Below are positions 22,312-33,293 of a stretch of DNA of 64,000 nucleotides, in pieces. How positions within the stretch are numbered: the first letter of the stretch is position 1; every line of letters begins with the position of its first letter. The notes beneath the pieces are model-generated. The model saw only the letters and a list, made by a program, of their open reading frames with translations. It ran no database searches and was not told the DNA's origin. Source of the stretch: Salvia splendens (Eukaryota; Streptophyta; Magnoliopsida; Lamiales; Lamiaceae); contig NC_056035.1 of NCBI RefSeq assembly GCF_004379255.2, positions 31,573,208 through 31,637,207 on the forward strand, written 5' to 3'. A program made the translations under genes and the position numbers.

Positions 22312-22749
22312 AATGACCGAAGTCACACCGGAGCCGAACTCAATGGTGTACGGCACTGAAGCCGTGATTCCGGTTTAGATCGGCATACCCAGTCCCCGAA
22401 CTCAATTTCTCTTCAGAAATGAATGGTGACGGACTGAGAGCCGAACTAGATCTTGCCGAAGAAAGAAGAGAATTGGCCTGCATAAAAGCAGCCAAGTACA
22501 AGGAGCAAGTAGCCCGGTATTACAACCAAAGGGTGAAGAAGCTGCAATTTCAAGTGGGAGATCTCGTCTTGAGAAACAACGAAGTAAGCCAAGCAGAAAA
22601 GCTGGGCGAACTCGAACCCACATGGGAAGGTCCATATCGGGTGTCAGAAGTCCTCGGCAAAGGGTCTTACAAATTGACTCACGTGTCAGGAGCACAAGTA
22701 CCCCGAACATGGTACGTTTCCAACCTCAAAAGTTTCATTTGTAAGAGAC
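22312..22749 (+). pseudogene. Integrase C-terminal remnant of the Gypsy element
   Basis: Reads SMVYGTEAVIPV, then after a stop and frame slips ELDLAEERRELACIKAAKY, VARYYNQRVKKLQFQVGDLV, LEPTWEGPYRVSEVLGKGSYKL and PRTWYVSNLKSF. These are the usual last ~140 residues of a Tat-type Gypsy integrase. The catalytic core and everything between gag and this point are absent. A stop follows GTEAVIPV at 22377-22379, so it cannot be made as one piece with gag. Confidence 0.88.
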
Positions 22750-22931
22750 AGTCCGGTCAGTCTGTCTTGAGTTCTGTTCGGTCAATGTGCTTTCTTTGGT
22801 TTGCTTGGTCTTTGTTTGTCTCTGTGCGTTTTATCTGTGCGTTTTGTCTGTCTATGTGCGTGTCGTCTCTTACAAATGTTACTGAGGTACCTTGTTCTTC
22901 GAAGGCTGATCCCCTTCTTAGAACATATACA

Positions 22932-23198
22932 AGCCAACGATTGTGAGTCAAAGCTTCTACAGAAGATACAAGACCACAATTCAGCTTAAACAAGCAGTTC
23001 GTCTGAAACGAGCTGCAATAAGCCAACGATTGTGAGTCAAAGCTTCTACAGAAGATACAAGACCACAATTCAGCTTAAACAAGCAGTCCGTCTGAAACGA
23101 ACTGCAACAAGCCAACGACTGTGAGTCCAAGCTTCCACGGAGGATACAAGACCACAATTCGGCTTAAGAAATAAGCACTTCGTCTGAAACGAACTGCA
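22932..23198. repeat. 89-bp tandem repeat, three copies, in the Gypsy element
   Basis: Units begin AGCCAACGATTGTGAGTC at 22932, 23021 and 23110, exactly 89 bp apart, with a few changes in the third copy. Non-coding spacer region between the integrase tail and the antisense gene. Confidence 0.88.
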
Positions 23199-23427
23199 AT
23201 AAGGGAAAGTCCGATCCACGCGATAAACCTCGCCGAATTAGGACGACCAAGTTCGGTCAAAGAAGTTTACCTCATAAGACCGATGACGACCATGTCTAGT
23301 CAAAGAGGTTTACTGCATAAGACCACTTCGGTTAACTGGGAAAGTCCGATCCACGCGATAAAACTCGCCGAATTAGGACAAGGGAAAGTTCGATCCCGGC
23401 GACAAAAATCGCCAAATTAGAACACAA

Positions 23428-23739
23428 AGACGAGTCCGGTCAAAGATGTTTATTTCATCAGACCCAAGACGAGTCCGGTCAAAGATGTTTATTTCATCAG
23501 ACCCAAGACGAGTCCGGTCAAAGATGTTTATTTCATCAGACCAAAGACGAGTCCGGTCAAAGATGTTTATTTCATCAGACCAAAGACGAGTCCGGTCAAA
23601 GATGTTTATTTCATCAGACCAAAGATGAGTCCGGTCAAAGATGTTTATTTCATCAGACCAAGGACCAAGTCCGGTCAAAGAAGTTTACTTCATAAGACCA
23701 AGGACCAAGTCCGGTCAAAGAAGTTTACTTCATAAGACC
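23428..23739. repeat. 39-bp tandem repeat, eight copies, in the Gypsy element
   Basis: Units of the form AGACGAGTCCGGTCAAAGAT plus TTATTTCATCAGACC start at 23428 and repeat every 39 bp; the last two copies are diverged (AAGAAGTTTACTTCATAAGACC). Because 39 is divisible by three, both strands stay open as repetitive 13-residue frames. That is a by-product and not evidence of coding. Confidence 0.9.
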
Positions 23740-23879
23740 GAGGACAAGTACGATGAAATTTTTCGCTAAGCTGTAAATACAGTGTTAGAAGCGAAAACAA
23801 AATTTCATTTTTCAAATCTTGTTCGGCACACAACTCCGCTACCCTACGAGATGGCGTTACGCTATTACAAAGGACTATT

Positions 23880-26694
23880 CTACTGTCCAGGGTTGCTAAA
23901 GTTGAGCCATCTATTCACAAAATCCTCGTGAAGCTGAGTTCGGGCGTTCCAGGCAGCCGCAGAATAAGCAGGTCGACGAGATGCTCTAATCGACCTGCCA
24001 CCTCTTCTCTGAGCCCGGGAAGCCCTAGCACCTCGGCGGCGAAGAGTCTCTTCACGAAGCATTTGCCGATCTTGCTCACTCATAACCACAGCTCCTCTGC
24101 GAACTTCAGTCCGTCCTCGACTTGACGTCTCCGGTTGTCCCTGAGTTCGTTGCTGACTTGGAGTAGGGTTTTGAGCAAGTGAATCAGAGGTTTGAGCTGG
24201 AGTACTAGCATCTGTTGGCGGGAAATGCCGGAGGAATCTCTCAATTGAGGGACGCCGGGCAAGAACTATGTCGTACCGAGAGGCCCAGCGCCGCAATGAT
24301 GTCACGACTTGTTGGCAAGCCGAGCTCTCCAGCGCATTGTTCCTCCGGAGTACATTATATTCCTCCCACAGTTCGTCAACTCGACTCTGAACATCTGATA
24401 TGGTCATTCCCCCGCGCACACGGATGTAATCCTCGTACGCAGTCCTCTCAGCAATGGTCGTATTCAGCTCGGCCTCCAGATCATTCTTATCGGACTCTAA
24501 GTCCTTATTATCGGCATCCAGCTTCACTAAACGAGCCAGAAGCTCGTCATTCTTCGTCTGATCGGCTATAGCTCTTTTCTCAGCTTCGTCTAAAGCCGAA
24601 GAGTACAGCCGTTTCCAGTGAAGTATCTCCATCTCCTTGAGTACAAAGCAGCTATATTAGTTCGGCAGCTGTACCGAGCAGATAGTAAAATACAACAAGA
24701 ATAAAGGCGAGTACGAAAAGCTATACGAAGACAAGTGTAGAAAATTTTTCATTCACAAGGAAAATTTTTTTACACTAAGAGGGCTTCAAGGCCACCGTAC
24801 AAGGAAGAAACTAGACTAAGAGAAGGGAGACGAAATCATACTCCGCCAGCCTCGTCTCCGGCTCCTTGGTCTGGTTCAGCTTCTTTCTCCTGGGCTACCT
24901 CAGCCTCGGCCTCGCATCCTGCCGGCCTCGCCTCCGCCTCCTGATCGGCTTCCTTCTCCGGATGCCCGGCCCGCTTGACTTCGGCCTCCCGCTCCAACGG
25001 CTCGGCCTCACCCTCTCCGTTGTAAGTCGAAGCGGGTGAAACGGGTCCCACGGAGGCAAAGATAGCCTCCAGGTTCTCGTCCCGATCAGCTCGACAACTC
25101 CGGACTCGGTCTGCAGAAAGCAGGACCGAGGATGAAGCGAGCTCCTCAAGGAGCGGCAGATTCTGAAGCCGAGCTGCTATCTCTCGGCTGTACAGAGGCA
25201 GAACGACGTCGGCCCCCTGCTCGCCCTTATCGGCAATTAGCCTTACCAGACTACCGACAAAGGCCGAGAACTGGCTGCTCAAAAAGAGTTTCTCCGTGTA
25301 AACACGGAGAGCCTCCCCTTGGGCAACCACGGCAGCAGCATCCCTCCGTTTCGTCTGCTCTCGCTGGATGACGAGCTGGTTTTTGGCAAACTGAGCTTCA
25401 TCCTGGGCCGAAATCCTAGCAGCTCTGGCCTTCTCAAAGTTAGCCTCAGCCTGTTCGGCCCGATGACAAGCAGCCGCCAACTTCCTCTGCATCTCAGCAT
25501 AGTCGTTGGACGCTTTGGAGAGTTCGACGGCGACGAGCTTGGAGAGCATATCGTTCCTCTGAAAATGAGTAAAGAAAAAAGTCAACAAAGGGGCCACAAA
25601 AAATACAGGAAAAAAGCAAGGCCAGAAAATCAAGAAGAGAATTCACCTCGGCGAAGTCCGTGGGCCATAAAAACGGCTCACAGATATGTTCCGAAGGAGG
25701 CGCCAAGACCACGTCTTTCTCTGGCGCTCTCGGGGGCTTCTGGGTCTTCCCCTTCCTACTTGCCGAAGTCGACTCCGGCTTCTTCGGATCCGAAGAGGTT
25801 TTTTGCCTTTTCGGAGTCCTCTCGGCATCAGACGCCGAGCTGGTGGTTTTCGGCCTCTCCGGCTCCTTGGACTCCGAAGATTTTCGGGTAGCCTTGTTCA
25901 GCATGTACACTGCCAAAAAGCAAGAAAGCAAGGTTAGTTTTCTTCGTTAAAGCAGTAGAACATAAAGGTAAAGAGAAATCCTCACCCTCGGCCTCTTCGT
26001 CCGATGACGAGATGCCGAACACGACGTCGCCCTTGACGAGCTCAGACTCCGTGTATTGTTTCCTAACTATGGGAATCTTGTTGAGCTCGCCATCGAGCTC
26101 GGCCAATGGTTCTAACCGAGGATGAGGAATCACGGACTTCGGCCCTCTCCAGGGGAAGCCCGGAGCCGCTGTCCTATTATAAAAAAAGAAGCGGTTTTGC
26201 CATTTCGGCCACTTGGTTTTGCAGAATGCCCTAAAAGGCTGTAAGGGGATCAAGTAAAACCAAGATCCCTTCCTTTTAAATTGGAAAAAATTAAGGATTG
26301 CCCGCAGAGACAGATCCTTATCTAACCTACGGAGTTCGGCAGCAAAAGCCGACAAGTGCCTCCAAGAATTCGGAGTCACCTGACCTAAAGGGAGTTGAAA
26401 AAAATCAAGAAGCTCTACAAAAGGTGGGGGAAGAGGGAAACGAAGCCCGCATTCTAAGCAGGCTTCGTAAACGGTGGCATAACCCTCCGGCGGGTCGTTA
26501 GCCCTATGATCATCGTCGGGAACCACCGCCTTCCCCCCAGGAAAAGAGTATTTTTCGTAAAGGGATATCACAGTATCCTTACTCAAGATACTGTGAAAAT
26601 ACTCTACGGTCTTCTCCCCGGATTCTTTCCGGCTAGAAGACCCCTTACCCCCTTTTCTACCGCTACCAGACTCAGACGAAGAAGAAGCAGACAT
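23880..26694 (-). CDS. Antisense gene of the Gypsy element (Transposase_28-type)
   Basis: Four exons can be joined in frame: 26694-25986, 25909-25647, 25558-24842 and 24635-23880, predicting about 814 residues. The first two introns have GT-AG sites that keep the frame. The third junction (donor GTATGA at 24841, acceptor AAG|GAG at 24635) is weaker; without it the frame stops at 24836. Residues ~60-140 contain VYEACLECGLRFPLPPPFVE and LPLGQVTPNSWRHLSAFAAE, matching Pfam 'putative gypsy type transposon' (Transposase_28). The middle is acidic/lysine-rich and the C-terminal parts are long coiled coils (LDADNKDLESDKNDLEAEL). Such antisense ORFs occur in Tat-lineage elements; their role is unknown. 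No promoter was identified. Confidence 0.72.
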
Positions 26695-27019
26695 GGTTCT
26701 TACTCTTTGAAAGTTTGAAGAAATCCTGAGGAAATTCTTGAAAGCGGAAGAAAATTTTTACGCAAAGGAGATAGAGTGCAGAAGAAGCAGTCGCAAAAGT
26801 GCTCCAATGATGAAGAAGGGAGGTATTTATCAGATTCGGCGAAGATTTCAAAATCGTCGCACCGTTTCGAATCCCACCTTTTCAGGATTCAACGGCCGGA
26901 TTTTACTGTCGCATTTAATGCAGTCACGTGCACGGCACGTCCCCTGACGTCAGCCTCCCCCGTACCTTTATCCAGAATGCCGAAGTGACTCGCTTCGCCG
27001 AAGTGATTCACTTCGTCTT

Positions 27020-27033
27020 TCGGGGGGGGGTAG
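27020..27033 (+). other. Polypurine tract of the Gypsy element
   Basis: A run of Gs (CGGGGGGGGGTAG) directly before the 3' LTR start at 27034, in the expected place for plus-strand priming. Confidence 0.7.
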
Positions 27034-27791
27034 TGATGGGGTACGGACTAAACAAGCCCAACAGCAGTGACGGCCCATCAGCCAAACAAGACGGACTAAA
27101 CAAGCCCAACAGCAGTGACGGCCCATCAGCCCAAGGAAGAGTATGAGTTCGGCATTACCAAAGAGTTCGGCCTCAGCCTACAGCTCGGTAAAAGCCAACC
27201 AACCATCACGCTCTCAGGTCGGCATCAAGCTCTACTCTCAGATCGGCAACCAAGGCAGTTCGGTCTCAGTAAGAGTTCGGCCTCAGCCTACAGCTCGGCA
27301 AAAGCCAACCAATCAAGCTCTGCTCTCAGGTCGGCATCAAGCTCTACTCTCAGATCGGCAACCAAAGCAGTTCGGTCTCAGTATTCGACCGAACAAGGAG
27401 TTAGTGGACCCATTCAGGATTTCCACAACTTCCAACACACCCACTACCACGTGGTGTCAGCTCAGGCCACGATCGTAGGCCATGACCTATGCTACATGCA
27501 GGACCTCCACGACATCCACAACCATCATTAGTGGTGAGGCAAGCCACGATCTTAGTTCGATGTATAAATAGAACTTAGATCTGGTAGAAAAAGGTTAAGC
27601 TCTCTAGAGATAAAATACCATATAGCAAGTCTGTATTGTAGGCTGTAGAAAACAGATCAAGCAATACAACTCTGCCCTCTTTTCTTCCCGTGGACGTAGA
27701 TTTACCTCAGTAAATCGAACCACGTAAATTCTCTGTGTCGTAATCTGCATTTTCCTGCATTCATCACTATCAAAAATTCGCCGAATCATCA
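27034..27791 (+). repeat. Gypsy 3' LTR, 758 bp
   Basis: Same ends as the 5' LTR, with one extra partial internal repeat. Followed by the GAACC duplication and then by the rest of the PLAC8 leader exon. Confidence 0.93.
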
Positions 27792-27796
27792 GAACC

Positions 27797-28260
27797 CAAT
27801 AAAAAACTGTCAAGAGGCCAAGCAGGATCATGAACAGCAGCGAATCTGTCATCTAAATGAAAAAATCGCAAGACTCACAACATTATCACAAGCGTACAAA
27901 AAAGAAAAAAGAAGAAAAAGAAAAAGCAGAAATAAAAGGATATGGCTTTAATTTCCAGAAAGTATACAGCATTTGCCCAAATCTAATCTCAAACACAAAA
28001 CTAAGTGCAAGATTCAGGAAATAAACCTTCTAGTGACAATTCAAGATCAAATTTGAAATTTTCCAAGAGCGGAACTGAATTTGGGAATTAATTAGCCGGA
28101 AAGGGATACAATAAGAAAAAGATGAAATGCATAGACATTATTGAATGAGATAATGATAATCAGTGGAAGTTAAGAACGAGAACGCACCAGAGAACTGCAG
28201 AGAATTGTTCACAATTTTCAAATTTGAGGAGAGAGATAATAAATTATTGTAGTCTGATTA
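27797..28260 (-). other. Distal part of the PLAC8 leader, with a broken upstream ORF
   Basis: On the minus strand an ATG at 27852 directly follows an acceptor (TTTCATTTAG). It opens a short hydrophobic frame starting MTDSLLFMILLG. With the Gypsy element removed at its GAACC duplication, the frame closes after 23 codons at 20408-20410 (ending WVLYR). A donor (CTG|GTGCGT) at 28187 would make 27853-28187 a 335-bp leader intron, with the first exon at about 28188-28260. All of this is inferred from splice consensus and position. Confidence 0.45.
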
Positions 28261-29637
28261 ATCGAGAGAAGCTTAATTTATTGTCTGAAATAAAAAGATT
28301 GCATAACGACTCTCTGATAATTATAAAGTACATACGTCTTGTATTTTTCCGAAATGAAATTTCTTTACACTTAATAACGAATAAATAATGATACTAATAA
28401 CTTTTATAGGAGTATCTCATTGTGTCAATTTGGGTACCAGGTAAACTCGACCCGATCAGAAAATTTTCAGATATTGGATTCTCGATATCTGATTTTTTGA
28501 ATATGGAGTTTAGATTTGAATAGTGTGATAGTGATATTTTCAAGTATAGTGGAGTAATATTTAATTATCTGAATTTAACGAAGTCAATTTCATTTAATTT
28601 TACTAATAGGATAATTACTTAATTAGGCATTAGGGCACACCGATAATCCTCTCATTCTCAATCTCTCGGTCTCAACGTTATTCTCTCTCGTCTCTACTCC
28701 ATCATATAGCCACTCCGGACCGCCTGCGCCGCTTTCTCTACTGTCTCACAATCTTAACCGCTCGTCTGCTTCCCACCTGCTCATTCGACGCTCGCCCGCC
28801 CGGACGTAGACTGCCGCCGACTACCTTTGTTCAAATATCAAATGTTAGATTCTGTAAAATACAATTTGTGTTATTTAGGGGTGATTGTTTTGGATTTAAT
28901 AAACCTGTTTCGTCGTTTTGGATGTCTTATTTAGGGGTGAGCAAAATATTCGAAAACTGAATATCCAAGCTGAACCAAACCAAAATTTTGAAATTCGATT
29001 TGGTTTGGTTTTAAAAGTTTATAATTTTTGGTTTTCGATTTGGAGGTAAAAAAAATCGAACCACCAAGTTATATTTTAATATAATATAGTACTACTATTA
29101 TTCATATATAAACTTATTCTCCATTATGAACACATCACGTAATTGGTCTGAATACGGAACCGTCATATCAGAATGTTAACAATTCCTACTACATAAACCC
29201 GATGTGGTAGTTGCTTGGATTTGTCATTCAAATAATATATTAGTACATATTCAAGCTAGTAACTCCCTTATGCATCCTCCTTTTATGTTTTGATCTTTTA
29301 TTCCGAATTGTATCGTTGAATACTTTTAAGATTATATAGTAACTGCATTTGCAGGTTTGTTGCATAGTTATCAATTTATTATCCATTTTAATAGTCACAT
29401 AGTAATATGCAGTGTAGAGTTCAGATTTTTATTGTTTTGCAGATTAAAATGGGGCACACAGGCAATCATCAAGAATTTTCACCCTTACACTCTGTTTCTC
29501 ATATCATAAATATTTTTACCTTTGTGTTGTAGAGTAGAACATGCATAAAACCTTATCAATTGACAGACTAAATTCAAATTAACAACTGTGACTATTTTGT
29601 AATCAACCAACTTGGAAGAAAGGAGCTTACATATAAC
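28261..29637. other. Intergenic, probable divergent promoter side of PLAC8
   Basis: No gene seen. Contains CTCTC-rich DNA near 28650-28740. Near 28925-29070 there is a stretch starting TTTAGGGGTGAGCAAAA with many TTTGGTTT/AACCAAAC words, typical of hAT-like repeat DNA, but without clear ends. Confidence 0.45.
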
Positions 29638-31051
29638 CTAATATGTTAGGTCCAATTCCATGATATGCTCTTCAGAAGCCTCAAGCCGCGGTATCTTTAT
29701 AGTGGGCGGCGCAGCAGCTCTCTGGCGATACTTTTCTGGGCTGAAAACGATGTACGCGTTCCAGCTCCGGTCGATTTCCAGGTGGTACAGATGCTCTCCC
29801 GCAGCATAACCCCCGAGGAGCCGATAAGACCTCTCAGATTGATCCATTGCAACACACACTTCTTCTGTGCCTGCATACATTTATATAATCATACATATGG
29901 TAGTGTTAAAATGCAAACTCTATATATTGTACAAACTCCATACTATGATCTGAACCATTAGAAAATGTCAACATGTGACAATAACATTGACAAAAAAATG
30001 TCCACACATCATCAACCGTTGATATTTTTTGTTGTTGGTATTTTATCATTTGTTGACATTTTCTAATAGTCCAAATCATAGTTTGAAATTTGTACAATAT
30101 TTAGAATCTGCATTTAATTATTTCACATCATATATATCCATCAATTATAATAACTCGAGAATGAGAATGAGAATGAGAATGAGAGACTCACAGGCAGCTT
30201 GTTCAATCTGCGTTTGGTAAATGAATTCCAAAACTGCAGAAATTTCTTTCTCAAACTGATTAAAAGGCCCATTTTGGAAGTCCATTTTTCTCAACTTGCA
30301 AACTCCTTCTCCGAGCTCCATCATTGCTCCCTTGTGATTCTGCATAGAGTCAATTCACACATAAAAATAGATACTATGAATAATGTTATGACAAAATAGA
30401 GTAATTGTGTAATAGAGACAAACAGAAATGTATAGAGACACAAATGTATGTGGTTCACCAACACTGTGTTAGCTATGTCCACGGGCAGAAAACGAGAACA
30501 GGTTGTAGCATGACAGTGGTTTCAGATTAGTTGGTGTCCTGCTTCTATATAAATAGGCACACGCAACAGGCTATGCCCAATATGACAATTAGTGCCTAGT
30601 ACAGAAGCATAGCATAGTGACAAACCACGTAGATTCAAGGCATATTAACAAATAATGTGGTTTATTGAGTATGCATACTAACATGGTTGAAGAGGTGGTG
30701 GAAGCCGACGGCGCACTGAAGGATGGCGTGGAGGAGAGTGCGGGTCGGGTCTTGGGAGTTGTTCCACAGGTTTTCGAGGACGTCGTGGCATTTGTAGTAA
30801 TCCCTTTTGTTGAAGAGGGAAACTGCTTCGTCGAAGTTGCAGATTTCATTGTCGTCGTCGTCGGTGATTTGGCCACGGGTGGTGATCCGGTAGGACTTGG
30901 TTATTGAGGATTCGATGAGTTTATGTGAATTATGGAGGGACATGATACTTGGAGTGGAAAATGGTGGGGAATAAGTGGTGAAGAAAGCTTTGGTGTTGAA
31001 TGATTTGAATGATACTGATGGTGGTGGGAGAGAAGATGAGAAAGCAGCCAT
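29638..31051 (-). CDS. DUF309-domain protein, probably plastid-targeted
   Basis: Three exons, 31051-30683, 30339-30192 and 29870-29638, give 249 residues with clean GT-AG sites and phases. Residues 1 to about 50 are rich in Ser/Thr/Phe and nearly free of acidic residues, like a chloroplast transit peptide. Then an acidic patch (ITDDDDNEI) leads into the DUF309 core: FNKRDYYKCHDVLENLWNNS, DPTRTLLHAILQCAVGFHHL, then NHKGAMMELGEGVCKLRKM. The C-terminal part (RSYRLLGGYAAGEHLYHLEI) matches the plant-specific extension. DUF309 proteins are helical with a conserved His/Glu pair; their activity is not known. Intron 2 is mostly occupied by an inverted-repeat MITE and a GAGAAT microsatellite (30155-30183). 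Confidence 0.92.
29908..30115. mobile_element. Inverted-repeat MITE inside an intron
   Basis: The arms AAATGCAAACTCTATATATT and, reversed, AAATGCAGATTCTAAATATT continue through TTAGAAAATGTCAACA-like sequence, so nearly the whole element is a hairpin. A second member lies at 38420-38647. It occupies about two thirds of the 321-bp intron 2 of the DUF309 gene. The superfamily is not clear. Confidence 0.75.
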
Positions 31052-32616
31052 TCAATTTCAAATTTTGCTCTGTTTCTGCTTTGTGGTAGACGCTGCATTT
31101 TCTCTACTAAAATATCTCTGTGGTGGGAGTATCATTTCTCATTTTATTCTTTTCGTATCATTATTGTTCACATATAATTATTCTTTTATTTTGGGTTGAC
31201 ATTTTAATATACTTAGTTGACGTTTTAAATACCAATGTCAACACAATATATTAAAATATCAACTAAATTTATGTTGATATTTCAATGCTGTCGTGTTGAT
31301 AAGTTAGAAACTTAAGAGACTTAGCAACGGATCACACCTCATATTTATGATATTTTATCAAATTTGACTATTTTCATTTAGGGGGTATTAGGGTCATTAG
31401 ACTTTCTTAGTGTAAAACACAACACAAATCACAACCCAAATCCTTGGATTGGATGGTTGTGATAATAATAGTCGAGCTACATTATTAGACTAAATATCTA
31501 CTCCTATATTATTAGCTGAGCTATATTATTAGACTAAAAATCTACATTATTAGATGATACATAACAATAACCTAACCGTTAGATCAAAAAATCTAATAAA
31601 CATACAAGTATTTTGTGTTTTGTTTATATTTAGAGTTAGAATATAATTACGTTCCTTTTTACTTATTCTCATTTCTTACTCTTCTCTATTGCTCCGTTAG
31701 CATCTGTTTCGAAACCATCTTAAATCATTTTTAGGATTATTTTTTTATAATCTAAAAAAAGTAAATATTTATATAGTTTATGCTCCTTCCGCTTTGCGTT
31801 AGTAGGATCATTTTGAGCACGAGGATCAAGAAAGATATGTATAGTATATTAAATAAATAAATAAATAATAATAGGAAAAAGTAGATAGAACAAAGTTAGA
31901 GTGAAGATAAAGTAAAAATGAGAAAAATATGTTACTTCTTGCTAAAAGGAAAAATGACACAACTATCATGGAATATTTTAAGCTAATAACCCAACTACCA
32001 TGAAACGAATGGAGTAGAATACTACTCCCTCCGTCTTCTGTCTATCAATCAATGTCTTATTTGTTTTTTTACTACTTTAGGAGTGGATCTCATATTTCAC
32101 TAATTTTATTTCACTCACATTTCAATTTAAAACTAATACTACTATATAAAAGTAGGACTCACCTTCCACTAATATTTTCCACTTACTTTCTACTATATTT
32201 TTTAAAATCTGAGCCTGATAAAAATTTATCTTTGTATTAGTGGACGGAAGTAGCAGTTGATAAAACATACATATAGTTCAAATCACACCTTGATTTAAAC
32301 ATAAAACATTGTTCCAATGTTTAAATATAAGTTGATTTCTTTAGCATAAAATAAGGTTAATTAAGAGAGAGTCAAGAAGAGAGGAGAGAGATGAAAATAA
32401 ATACAAATGGTAAAATTTGTCCATAAAGCTAATAAGGATGAAATGAAAAAGAAATAGTACCAAAATGTGAAAAATATCTCGATTAGTTTAAACTTTAGTC
32501 CCTGATGCAAATTATTTTTATGAAGTGCCGTAAATATATTCTGCATTCTTCAGACACCAAATTTATGGAACACTTTTATTTTCTTCTACATTACCCTTAC
32601 ACGAACGTATCCTTAC
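31052..32616. other. Intergenic: promoter side of the DUF309 gene, MITEs
   Basis: No gene seen. About 31190-31310 has TTGACATTTTAATAT-type inverted words. About 31396-31620 is a diverged relative of the MITE at 16227-16517 (AGCTACATTATTAGACT). The promoter of the minus-strand DUF309 gene should lie just right of 31051; no clear TATA box was chosen. Confidence 0.45.
32025..32250. mobile_element. Stowaway-type MITE, diverged
   Basis: Begins CTCCCTCCGTCTTCTG after TA and ends GTGGACGGAAG before TA. About 226 bp, non-coding. Confidence 0.65.
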
Positions 32617-32996
32617 TTAGAGCATCTCCAATGGAGGCTAGCGGACCGGCTAGCCGATTCCCGGCGCTGGCCCGTCTGCTAGCCGAACCATTGTAGGCGG
32701 CGAGCGGAAAAACGGTGAGAATTTCGGTGAGCGCTGGCCGATCGGCTGGCCGCCATTGTAGGCGGGCGATCGGGGAGCACTTTTTTTTTTATTTTCGAAA
32801 CACTATATATACGCGATTTGCAAGTCATTTTCATTCGCACCGCTTGTTTTAACGAGTTTTCTCTCTCACTTAATTTCTGTACAAGAGCAATAAAGCAAAA
32901 TGGAGAACAACAACGAGTCTACTCCAGTGACGAGCGGGTCTCAAACTGACGAGGACTGCAGGAGGATAGCGGAGAAATCAAAGGATCTTTGATATG

Positions 32997-33032
<36 letters not shown>

Positions 33033-33293
33033 TAGTTAGTTAATTATGAATTTGCATATCTTTTCCATATCTTTTGTCTTGCTCATTAAGTTAGCATCCA
33101 CTATTATAAATAGTGGACATTGTTATTCATATTATTCATTCAAGAAATAAAATACTTCTTTTACGCAATTTAACGTTTTTTTCTCTCGTGCACAAAGCAC
33201 GAACACTAGAATTCGACGCCGGATTGATCGACGGGCAAAGCTCCCGCGACGTTCGACGTGATTTCCTATCGTTGAGGAACTTTATCCTTAACA

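Larger units (their letters stand above)
20424..27791 (+). mobile_element. Gypsy LTR retrotransposon, non-autonomous
   Basis: LTRs start TGATGGGGTACGG and end GAATCATCA, with TG...CA ends, and the element is flanked by the 5-bp duplication GAACC (20419-20423, 27792-27796). Order on the plus strand: LTR, primer-binding site, gag ORF, a remnant of the integrase tail, tandem repeats, a spliced gene on the opposite strand, polypurine tract, LTR. Protease, reverse transcriptase, RNase H and the integrase core are missing, so it would need help in trans. The layout with an antisense gene before the 3' LTR is known from Tat-lineage Gypsy elements such as Grande and RIRE2. Confidence 0.95.

Noticed and set aside
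23373..23678. 101-residue and 60-residue frames with a 13-residue repeat
   Set aside because: Produced by the 39-bp tandem array, which is open on both strands because 39 is divisible by three.
24215..25371. Several plus-strand frames in the Gypsy 3' region
   Set aside because: They overlap the antisense gene, whose exons join in frame and carry the Transposase_28-like and coiled-coil content.
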